Shown here: in pieces, positions 56,733-64,000 of the stretch
Layout: each line of letters opens with the position of its first letter
How positions within the stretch are numbered: position 1 is the stretch's first letter
NCBI GenBank assembly: GCA_004380135.1
Contig: QXCR01000002.1
Coordinates: forward strand, 806,001-870,000
Reading direction: 5' to 3'
DNA: 64,000 nt
Origin: Stemphylium vesicarium
Taxonomy: Eukaryota; Ascomycota; Dothideomycetes; Pleosporales; Pleosporaceae
The notes under the pieces: model-generated
Databases searched by the model: none
Told to the model about the DNA's origin: nothing
The model's input: the letters and a program-made list of their open reading frames with translations, nothing else
Made by a program: the position numbers and the translations under genes

Positions 56733-58684
56733 TCACACATCCACAACCCCACCCAACCTCTCCATCTCCCTCCCAACCCACTCCTCCAACGCCTTAACCA
56801 CATCCTCTATATCCACCAACTCCTCCTCCTCCTCTCCATCATCTCCACCTCCCTGTTCCTCCCTCTCAGCCTCCTTATCCTCCCAAATATCCCTCAACAC
56901 CTGAAATACCCAACTACCCCCCTTCATCACAGTCACATGCTCCCAATCACTGACAGTCGGCCGCGTATCACCCAGTTCAGTGACGAGGTCGAGCAGGCTG
57001 TCTTCCGGTTCGTCGGCGTGGTCTGCGAGCACGTTTTCGATGGCGATGATGGCGCCGCGGTGGAAGGGGGTTAGGGCGCGGTGGTCCAAGGAAGGGGGGA
57101 AGGGAACGAAGGTGTAGGGGAGCGTTTGTTGTGTTAGGGTGGGAGGAAGTGGATGGGCTGTCGATGGGTGGTCTGCGGGGAGTGCGGAGGATGAAGTGGC
57201 TGCGGGTGCTGAGTCGAGTATTTCATCGTCTGCTTGGGTGGCTGTGTCGGTGGATGTTGGGTCTGGAAGTGTGGGAGGTGAGGATGGGTCACTGGGTTGG
57301 GAGGTGGCTCCACGTCGTTGACTCAAGGCTTTGTTCTGCTGTTTTGAAAAGAAGCTCGCTGGTGTGTCGTTGCGGAATGAATTCGCGGTTACTTGATCGC
57401 TTTGTCGTTGACGCGTCAGACGCTTCGTGGTTGATGTCTTTTCGACTTGTTGCTCTGACTCTTGTGGCTGTGCAGTCTTCGTGCTTTGGACTCTGCTTTG
57501 CGCGATACTGGAATTCCCCATAGCCGTAGTTTTGACTGCGTTTTCGCTGGCTGGACCTATTGTTGTCTCTGATGTAGGCTCTGTAGAATCGGGTTGTGCA
57601 TCGTCTTCGCCGTTGCCGCTTTCTTCAGCGTCCGCATCTACAAACTCGGCGCTTTTCACCTTTTTCCGACGTCCTGCGCGAATGAAAGGGGTGCGATGTG
57701 TTTGAGAGGACTTCGAAGGGGTCGCTGGGTGATGCTTCCACGTGGTGGGCATCTGGAGTTGAACAACCAAAGAACGAATCTTGAGCTTGACAATGAGACT
57801 TGCAACGTTGATATCTGCTGAGTCTCCACTCCTTCTATCCCCGTTATCAGTATGTTTGCTGAAGTTTCGGCTTGGCTGTTCTTTGTTAGCAACGCTGACC
57901 AGTGTGAGCTGGGCACAAATCTCCTCCCCTTCTGATGTTTTCCTTTACCATTCTTAGCCAGAGCCGATGGCGTCAATGGAGACGTCGCATCATCTTCTCT
58001 CAATCTGCATGTCGCTGCGGCAAGACTGGAAGGCGATGCGGATGCCCGCTCACCGATTTCAGAGGATTCTCCCAGGGATTCGTAAAGGCGACGCTTTGGA
58101 TCTCTCCCCAGCTTTTCAGGTGACCAATGCGATAAGCGCTTCCTCTTTTGCCTCGCAAGGACGGCTTCTTTGACCTTTTTCTCTTCAAAGTCTTTGGTCT
58201 TTGGCCGGCCAGGACCACGCTTGCCTTTACCGATGCGCTTGCGTCCTTTGCGTTCGTAATCGGATCCTGAGTCGGCAGCGTCATCTGGATCGTCGGACTC
58301 TTCATCAGAGTGGAGGATCCCGGTCTCCTCGCTCCCCGTTTCGTTGTCAGCGATCTGCTTCAGCAAGTCGTCTGGTTCGTTTGCCGGCGCGCTCGCCGCG
58401 TCACTGGCCGCCTGTTCGAGTCGTTGCTGGTTCTCAACGTACAAGGCCCCAATCTTGTTGAGTACCTCCTGAAGAACACTGACAATGGACTTCCCCTCAC
58501 CGATGGCTGTAAGCACACCGAACCCGATGGCATCGTCGAAGATTGTCACGCCGCGCTGCCGGATATCAGGCAACAGTTCGGCGTCATTGGCGAAGTTCTG
58601 CTTGCGCTCGTAAAACTGTGCCATGCACCCTATATGGTCAAGGGTGCCGTCCCTGATCGCAAGTGCTATCTCTGCTGGATCCAT
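56733..58684 (-). CDS. Charged, disordered nuclear protein of unknown function
   Basis: Two exons; the intron at 57815-57948 (134 nt, phase 1) joins SALAKN to DINVASLIVKLKIRSLVVQL. Start at the ATG at 58684 (MDPAEIALAIRDGTLDHIGC). The N-terminal 120 residues are a conserved-looking helical domain (FYERKQNFANDAELLPDIRQ, GFGVLTAIGEGKSIVSVLQE). It is followed by acidic repeats (DSDEES-like) and a basic, AT-hook-like KGKRGPGRPKTKDFEEKK. The second exon has SKSSQTHRTPFIRAGRRKKV, long S/T/P/Q-rich sequence, and a C-terminal helix (DIEDVVKALEEWVGREMERL). The GPGRPK motif suggests contact with AT-rich DNA in chromatin, by inference. Confidence 0.65.
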
Positions 58685-59320
58685 GATGTGATGTTGTTGA
58701 GGGTGGAGTGAGTCGCGTGGCAAAATGCGAGAGAGCGAACCAGCACGGGGAAGGCGCAGGCGGGTGTGTCAACAGTTACTATAAGCAGCCAGGCACGAAA
58801 GTTCGCCGCCGGAGTGAATTAGAATTCTAAAAGGGTCGAAGAAAATTCTGAGCGTGCGCTCTCGACTTGTGGCAGTGCATGCTCTACAGTCGAGATATTT
58901 GCGCAAGCTTGACTCAGAATTTTGATGTACGAAAATGCGAGTTGTCATTCCCCAACGTTGGGGAAGTTGGCTCTATGATCCGTTCTAGCCCCACTCTAGA
59001 GCGTGCTGATCCGGCCACACCTTCGAGCCTGGTTCACCAAATGATATTCTCATGTCGATGTCTCTACATGATCGCAGCGATTAATAACGCATGGTTGTCT
59101 ATTCCCTTGCTTCTCAAGGTTACAAAAAGTCACGGTAGTCCTGGAAAGCCACCTTTTGTGTCAGTGTATATACGTGGCGGAGACATAGTTTTAATTGGAT
59201 CAAGCAACACTGGTACCGATGATGATAGAGACTGACACGTATCGCCTGCACCGCGGTCAGCCATGCTATTGGCATAGCAGATTGTACTAGAAAGCTACTT
59301 TTTGTCAATAGAAAACCTTG
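58685..59320. other. Intergenic, left flank of the transposon island
   Basis: No supported gene; a 122-residue frame at 58867-59235 lacks domain character. Confidence 0.4.
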
Positions 59321-59856
59321 CAGCACCCAGACTTTCCAACAAGCAAGTCAAGTCAAGCCGGCTAGCTGGCTCGAGTGGAGCTTGATAAGATGGTGCGCAG
59401 CTTGACTTGATCGAATAATCAAGCTGAGATAGGTGGCTTGCTTGAGGCTTGACTTGATAGCTTGTTAGCCTAGACTACGAAATTTCTTGTTATTAAATCT
59501 CGTGAAAGTCGCCACCTCAGCTGCTAAGGTCGTACGAAAGCTCCGTCTCGTCGTCCGTCATTGTCGAATTGGCTGTGCACGGCGTGAGGTTGCACGGATC
59601 GCTTACTAGGCTACGTTTGCAACACCAAAAAACTATCACGAGATCGCTCCTACTGCAAAACCAGCAGCCTCACCAGCAGCTAACTGCTGCCTCCTCCCCG
59701 CTCAAGCTGACCAAGCTAATCGAGCCGGCTTCCTCCTCAGCTTGACTTGGCTTGTTAATTACCATGAGGCAGCTTAACTTGAGGGAACAATCAAGCTTCA
59801 AGCCGGTCAAGTCAAGCGCTTGATCTGGCTCGCTTGTTGGAAAGTCTGGCAGCACC
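59321..59856. mobile_element. Non-autonomous hAT-like element (520 bp) with 8-bp target duplication
   Basis: The element spans 59329-59848. Its ends are a perfect 17-bp terminal inverted repeat, CAGACTTTCCAACAAGC at the left and its reverse complement at the right. It is flanked on both sides by the same 8-bp duplication, GCAGCACC (59321-59328 and 59849-59856), the size made by hAT transposases. The subterminal 100 bp at both ends carry many copies of CTTGACTTG/CAAGTCAAG-type words, as expected for transposase-binding clusters. No transposase is encoded, so it depends on an element elsewhere. The perfect duplication implies a fairly recent insertion. Confidence 0.88.
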
Positions 59857-59910
59857 GCCCCGGAAGTTTCAGAAGTTTCTAGATAGAAGTAGCAAGCAGT
59901 GCGAATACAT

Positions 59911-60382
59911 ATGAGGCTCCCTTGAAGTCAATCTGATCCTCACCTCACCATGTCTAGTCGCCGACTGCGTGCCTGGCGCATACATAGGCTTCACTCAGAC
60001 CCTAGCACCTCGCAACATCACAGTCCGGCTAGTCGCCTCACGATGGGGCGATCTCAACAACTTCCGCATTCATCACGAAGCCTTCTGCGCAGGCCAGAAC
60101 TACGTCTTCAGTGGAATATCCCGGATTCTCCGAATGAGCGCATTGGGGTACACCCTACAAATCCCCACTCCGATCGCCAGAAACATGGCCAGACTCAAAG
60201 CGCAGGGCTTGAGTAGCAATATCGCGGTCGATCCATCTGATGACTCGCACATTAAAGCCTTCCGCCGTGGCGTTACTTTTGTGTTGGCAAATGTATGCCA
60301 CGGCCTGAGGGGGCGGCAGAGAGATGATATGGAAGAGATAAGCAGATGGATTGAGGCGAGTGTACATCGTGAGTTTACGTGA
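59911..60382 (+). pseudogene. Gene fragment without a start, between two transposons
   Basis: An open frame runs from just after a TGA near 59910 to a TGA at 60380-60382. It reads SLEVNLILTSPCLVADCVPG, then TVRLVASRWGDLNNFRIHHE and DDMEEISRWIEASVHREFT. There is no ATG until well inside (MSALGYTLQIP). Coding character is good and the family is unknown to me. It sits 55 bp from a hAT-like insertion and ends 175 bp before a Tc1-like element, so it may be the 3' remnant of a disrupted gene. Confidence 0.4.
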
Positions 60383-60880
60383 GCTTATTCGCGAGATGGA
60401 GTTGGATAGGCTAGGAAGTGTGCTGGTTCGGGAAGCGAGGGAGAGACGCGATGAGGTCAATCAGATTGGGCGGTTAGTTTGTCATATGAGGTTCGAAAGG
60501 TGAATTCGGGTTCAGCGCGAGGAGTTGGGGAGGATGGGAAACGAAGAAAGCTAGTATAGTACTTTGCAAAACCGCCCTCACCCTTTGCGCAAGCGACGAT
60601 TCTTTCAGACCCCTATCAGCATAGGGGACCACTTAATAGTCTTAGCTAATCGTAGAGTATTAAGATCTACTAGCTCTAAGTAGGTTAGCTCTTGATTATA
60701 AGCTCCTTGTCACGGGGTCGGCAGGCAGGGAAGATAGGTGCACGTGATCTGTATATTCACTACGTAGCGCTGACAGGACAGGGTCAGGTTAAGACAAGGA
60801 CGTAGCTCAAGGAGCTGCTCGCTTAGCAGCTTGGCGCGCTCTCATTGGCCATCTGGGCCAGCGCCGTGACATCCTTAAGC

Positions 60881-61141
60881 GTACACTCTAAATCAGCGTC
60901 TGCTTACTCCGCTTCCCACCGTTCTAAGACTGTCAACGAAGACTCAAGATCGGGGTGACCAGCCTTTAGTACTCGCTGACGCTGCTGTACACACTGCCTC
61001 ATCCAGGCTATAGCCTCTGCACTCCAATCTTGTGCTTTCCATGTAAAGGCTAGGTTGCCCATGCTGGTCAGCGTGTCGGGATGGTCCGCTCCCAGCTTCG
61101 TCTTGCGAGTCTCCATCACTTGCACAAACAGCATCTCCGCG
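60881..61141 (-). repeat. Left arm of 261-bp internal inverted repeat (TPR-coding)
   Basis: Pairs with 61537-61797 in inverted orientation at roughly 88-90% identity by eye. The arms have equal length and are separated by about 395 bp. Confidence 0.8.
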
Positions 61142-61260
61142 TCTTCCCAGCGGCCTTGGTTCCTGTATGTCGACGCTAGGTTGGCCATGCTTACCGGGCC
61201 GTTGACGGTGCGGGCCTGGATACCATAGTTCCTATCGCCGAAAGATACCGTTGATGCCAT
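60904..61260 (-). CDS. TPR mini-protein inside the Tc1-like element
   Basis: An intact 118-residue frame with its own ATG and stop. The first 16 residues (MASTVSFGDRNYGIQA) look unrelated to the rest. They are followed by TPR units of the kinesin-light-chain/NLR type: SMANLASTYRNQGRWEDAEM, TRKTKLGADHPDTLTSMGNL, AFTWKAQDWSAEAIAWMRQC and RVLKAGHPDLESSLTVLERW. These match the C-terminal TPR array of fungal NB-ARC/NACHT-TPR proteins, whose last unit normally ends in a similar LERW segment. It is probably a captured 3' end of an NLR gene; whether it is expressed is unknown. Confidence 0.55.
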   Translation of the reverse strand: MASTVSFGDRNYGIQARTVNGPVSMANLASTYRNQGRWEDAEMLFVQVMETRKTKLGADHPDTLTSMGNLAFTWKAQDWSAEAIAWMRQCVQQRQRVLKAGHPDLESSLTVLERWEAE

Positions 61261-61436
61261 GATGCCGCAGCAGAGATATGATATACAGTGCTGTTGTCTG
61301 CGGCGAGATCTCAGCTGGGCTTTAGCCTGGCTGCTTGCGCCACTGTCCTGCAGGCCCCTCGGCCACCAACCTCCATCGCTGCTCCGACATCACCGCCACC
61401 TATTGCTCCATAGCCACTGTCTGCGAAAGATGACGC

Positions 61437-61774
61437 CAAACCTGGCGGCTTCACAGCGCAGAATGATTCACGACATGATATTAAATAACGATCTTACTGC
61501 TGCTCAGATGGCTGACGCAGCTGGCTGCAGTATTCGCGCGGAGAGGCTGTTAGTGCAAGTGACGGAGACTCGCAAGACAAAGCTGGGAGCGGACCATCCC
61601 GACACGCTGACCAGTATGGCCAGCCTAGCCTTTACGAGGAAAGCACAAGATTGGAGTGCAGAGGCTATAACTTTGATGAGGCAGTGTGTACAGCAGCGTT
61701 AGGGAGTGCTAAATGCCGATCACCCCGATCTTGGGTATTCTTTGACAGTCCTGGAACAGTGGGAAGCGGAGTGA
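61437..61774 (+). pseudogene. Transposase helix-turn-helix fused to a second, broken TPR copy
   Basis: One frame joins SQRRMIHDMILNNDLTAAQM and ADAAGCSIR, the N-terminal HTH typical of fungal Tc1-type transposases, directly to AERLLVQVTETRKTKLGADH and PDTLTSMASLAFTRKAQDWS. It stops at a TAG (61700-61702), where the opposite arm has CAG. After the stop the frame continues to LTVLEQWEAE. A C-to-T change accounts for the stop. The fusion point is close to 61536, the inner border of the inverted repeat. Confidence 0.6.
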
Positions 61775-61797
61775 GCAGAAGCTGATTTAGAGCATAC
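61537..61797 (+). repeat. Right arm of 261-bp internal inverted repeat (TPR-coding)
   Basis: Inverted copy of 60881-61141. The sequence outside it (61800-62000) is much more AT-rich than the equivalent outer part of the left half (60620-60880). Confidence 0.8.
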
Positions 61798-62298
61798 CCT
61801 TCAGGACATGCTACTAAGGAAAGATGAAAAGCACAACTAGTGACTTATAATAATGTGTAACTTTGTCTTATATACTAAGCCTATAGTAACTGTTATATTA
61901 GATTTATTTTATTTATAATAGTGCCTTATAATTATAAGCTTACTTTAAGGCATAGGATTTGAGTACTCTATAATTAGTTAATACTAGAAAGGAATATTAT
62001 AGGCTAACAGGGGTCTGACAGTATCGTCGCTTGCGTAAAGGGTGAGGGCGGTTTTGCAAAGGACTGTAATGCAGTCTTAGACCCTGGCGTATTGTACTGA
62101 CAGGCGTGCTCCATGCAGGGGGAGGCAGGTGGCATCCGTAATATTCAAGTCTGGCTACCGATTTGCATCCTGTCCAGAACGCAAGGGCATTTACATGTCA
62201 AAAGCGTCAACATGAGCATCTTCAGACGCAGTTGTAAGATAAATTCTTAGTAGGGTATCATCCATAATGTGAGCACTCTCAATACTAAAATACGATCT

Positions 62299-62442
62299 CG
62301 TTCTAGCAGACTTGTCAACAATCAAGCCGATCAAGCCGATCCAACCGAATTTAGTAAGATCTTAACCTATGTGAGCTCGTGAATTACTATATTAGGTTAG
62401 CCCGGCTTGATTGGCTTGATTGTTGACAAGTCTGCATTCTAG
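62299..62442. mobile_element. Short hAT-like MITE (128 bp)
   Basis: The element spans 62307-62434, with terminal inverted repeats starting CAGACTTGTCAACAATCAAG and extending to about 30 bp with one mismatch. Flanks are CGTTCTAG (62299-62306) and CATTCTAG (62435-62442), an 8-bp target duplication with one change. Its ends resemble those of the 520-bp element upstream (CAGACTT..CAACAA), so the same transposase family may mobilise both. It has no coding capacity. Confidence 0.8.
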
Positions 62443-62565
62443 AGCACCAGCCTTCCCAATGTGAGTCCAACCTCGAATGCAACGCCAGATGCCCATGCCA
62501 AACTCGCTGAATAACCGGAATGCAAACGCTAATGCCAATTTTGCTGAATAAAAAAATATCATGAT

Positions 62566-64000
62566 TTACTCTTGCACATCTCCGTTTCTACCGTGAGCCT
62601 CAAGCCAAGGACCCGAAGCAACACTTGTCCGCACCTCGCGCTGATCTGCCTTCCTCGCATCCCGGACAGCCGCATCGACAGCATCATGGAGATCAAGATG
62701 GAAGAAGGGCCTTTCAATACCGTAGATGGGAGTGAATTGCCTCTTCTCGTTGGACATGCTTGTCTGAAGTTGCATTTCGCTCGTCTGCGTGACGTCTTTA
62801 CCCGATTCTTCGTCGTGAGTGTGCGCCTTTCTCCGCGCAGTCTCCATCTCCTTGTTCTCTTCGTCCATAGCACCAGCTAAGCTTGTGGTAACGGTGTAAG
62901 CAGGACACCAGTCGCCCAGGCCAACTGCGTCTATAGTTGCGGGGAAGCCGAAGCCTGCGAAGGAAAGCGCCTTGCGGGTCCATCGGTTGTGCACACCAGC
63001 AAAGTGCCACTCTACTAAGCCAGGCGCTGCATATCGGTCCAAGGTCTCCCGCAAGCTCTTCAGACCGTCGATGCTAGTTATGTCAAGGATGTTTATGGTG
63101 GAGAAATCGAGTACAACTGCTCGCAGAACTGGAAGAGAGGATGACTCTTCGATGAGCTTCTCAGTGGGTGGGGCGTCACACCACAGGCGATCGCACGCGC
63201 GGATACCATCATCGGCTTGCGTACGTCGAGTGTGTGAGGTTATGTAGGAGGCAAGGTAGTCCACATGGTAGGCCTGGTTGACGTAGTTGAAGTTCTCGCT
63301 GAAACGGTAGATGAAGACGCCAGGGTAGGCGGGCTCAACGCTGACACTAGGGTTGTGGTTATCCTTGGAATCATAGGGGATGTACACCTGGCGAGCCTCT
63401 TTAGCATGTCCAATATTGCCAAGGGTGGCCTGGTTCGCCTCCTCCAAAGGGAGTGAGGTGCTGGAAGTAGACGCCGATTTGTCATGAGACCGATCCTCGC
63501 GCACGATACGGGTCACGCCGACGGAGCCACGGAACTTGCCAGGGCTCTTTGCCATTCGGACTAGAAGCATGGCAAAGGAAAGACCGACGGTAATGTAGAT
63601 GGCGGTCTCGAGGTCGGTAAAGAACGCAATGACCACTCCGCACACCCAAATGAAGAGCTCGAACGGAGATAATTGGTAGTACTTGTGTAAGTCCTTTGGG
63701 CCCTTGATTAGGTCGATGGTTGAGTGGATAATGAGACCAGCAAGAGCCGCGTTCGGGATGTAGTAGAAGACCGCTGTGAGCGCGTACAGAGCTAGTACTA
63801 ATACCAATGCGCTAAAGACGCCAGATAAGGGTGTTCGCACGGCCGCCTTTGAGAGCACAGCGGAGGCACCGAACGAACCTGTACAAACATAACCACCAAC
63901 AAATGGACTGAGTATGTTGGCAGCGCCCTGTGCGATCATCTCTTGCGATGGGATGACTGTATAGTTGTGCTTACGACCGAAGTTCTTTGCGATGGCGATG
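62566..64000 (-). CDS. SulP-family sulfate permease with STAS domain (5' end beyond window)
   Basis: Plasma-membrane sulfate importer feeding the sulfur-assimilation pathway. The visible 478 residues begin at the right edge within IAKNFGRKHNYTVIPSQEMI and include the transmembrane segments GGYVCTGSFGASAVLSKAAV (the SulP S-x-S-R/A-type core region), GVFSALVLVLALYALTAVFY, YYIPNAALAGLIIHSTIDLI, FELFIWVCGVVIAFFTDLET and IYITVGLSFAMLLVRM. A cytosolic STAS domain follows, visible as YPGVFIYRFSENFNYVNQAY, RAVVLDFSTINILDITSIDG and LVEWHFAGVHNRWTRKALSF, then a polar tail. No intron is needed in this part. In fungi such genes are normally induced by sulfur limitation; no control site is visible here since the promoter is outside. 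Confidence 0.93.
   Translation of the reverse strand, partial: IAIAKNFGRKHNYTVIPSQEMIAQGAANILSPFVGGYVCTGSFGASAVLSKAAVRTPLSGVFSALVLVLALYALTAVFYYIPNAALAGLIIHSTIDLIKGPKDLHKYYQLSPFELFIWVCGVVIAFFTDLETAIYITVGLSFAMLLVRMAKSPGKFRGSVGVTRIVREDRSHDKSASTSSTSLPLEEANQATLGNIGHAKEARQVYIPYDSKDNHNPSVSVEPAYPGVFIYRFSENFNYVNQAYHVDYLASYITSHTRRTQADDGIRACDRLWCDAPPTEKLIEESSSLPVLRAVVLDFSTINILDITSIDGLKSLRETLDRYAAPGLVEWHFAGVHNRWTRKALSFAGFGFPATIDAVGLGDWCPAYTVTTSLAGAMDEENKEMETARRKAHTHDEESGKDVTQTSEMQLQTSMSNEKRQFTPIYGIERPFFHLDLHDAVDAAVRDARKADQREVRTSVASGPWLEAHGRNGDVQE

Larger units (their letters stand above)
60555..62068. mobile_element. Tc1/mariner-like element carrying captured TPR sequence
   Basis: The element spans 60557-62066 (1,510 bp) and is flanked by TA on both sides (60555-60556 and 62067-62068). 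Terminal inverted repeats of about 65 bp begin TAGTACTTTGC at the left and CAGTCCTTTGC at the right (read inward), then share AAAACCGCCCTCACCC and continue to about 60620 and 62002 with few mismatches. Inside are an inverted duplication of TPR-coding sequence and, at about 61437-61536, a transposase-like helix-turn-helix (RMIHDMILNNDLTAAQMADA). The catalytic DDE part is missing. TA flanks, CAGT-type end and HTH all suit the Tc1/mariner superfamily. Confidence 0.75.

Noticed and set aside
60904..61260. Complete functional NLR or TPR host gene
   Set aside because: It lacks the nucleotide-binding part, lies wholly within transposon ends, and has an inverted twin; a captured fragment explains it better.

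Overview
The window reads as nuclear DNA of a filamentous ascomycete, most likely a dothideomycete near the Pleosporales; that placement is inferred from gene content, not from a search. The signs are short spliceosomal introns (about 43-134 nt, many with CTAAC or CTGAC branch sites), Zn2Cys6 regulators with fungal middle-homology domains, a secreted GH67 alpha-glucuronidase, a secreted S9 dipeptidyl-peptidase, and STAND/NLR-type ankyrin and TPR sequences. Exon borders were worked out by eye from frame continuity and GT-AG signals.

Layout. 1-1469: Zn2Cys6 sugar-regulator-like factor, running off the left edge. 2.9-3.2 kb: possible cryptic secreted gene. 3.77 kb: small secreted cysteine-rich protein. 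5-9 kb: F-box-like protein, coiled-coil protein, BTB (KCTD-type) protein. 9.85-11.96 kb: POT/PTR2 peptide transporter. 14.6-16.9 kb: secreted dipeptidyl-peptidase 5. Transporter and peptidase suggest extracellular protein digestion followed by peptide uptake. 18.4-19.4 kb: two coding relics. 19.8-21.8 kb: multi-exon BTB-like/coiled-coil gene. 22.6-25.1 kb: alpha-glucuronidase. 25.8-27.6 kb: STAND-N plus ankyrin protein. 28.2-29.9 kb: aldehyde dehydrogenase. 30-36 kb: hypothetical genes. 36.9-38.5 kb: C2H2 zinc-finger protein. 38.6-43.2 kb: head-to-head VPS9 Rab-GEF and asparagine-synthetase-like gene. 43.7-45.6 kb: small proteins and a DUF4202 protein. 46.2-48.7 kb: homeodomain plus C2H2 factor. 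49.6-52.1 and 53.2-55.7 kb: divergent Zn2Cys6 factors. 56.7-58.7 kb: nuclear, charged protein. 62.6-64 kb: SulP sulfate permease, running off the right edge.

The most unusual part is 59.3-62.4 kb, a transposon island. It holds a 520-bp non-autonomous hAT-like element with a perfect 8-bp target duplication, a 128-bp hAT-like MITE, and between them a 1,510-bp Tc1/mariner-like element with TA flanks. The last element has an internal 261-bp inverted duplication of TPR repeats like those of fungal NLR proteins, together with the N-terminal helix-turn-helix of a transposase. It is the best candidate here for something undescribed: a DNA transposon that has captured NLR-type repeats in a fold-back arrangement.

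I saw no tRNA, rRNA or CRISPR array. Large intergenic stretches are listed as such.
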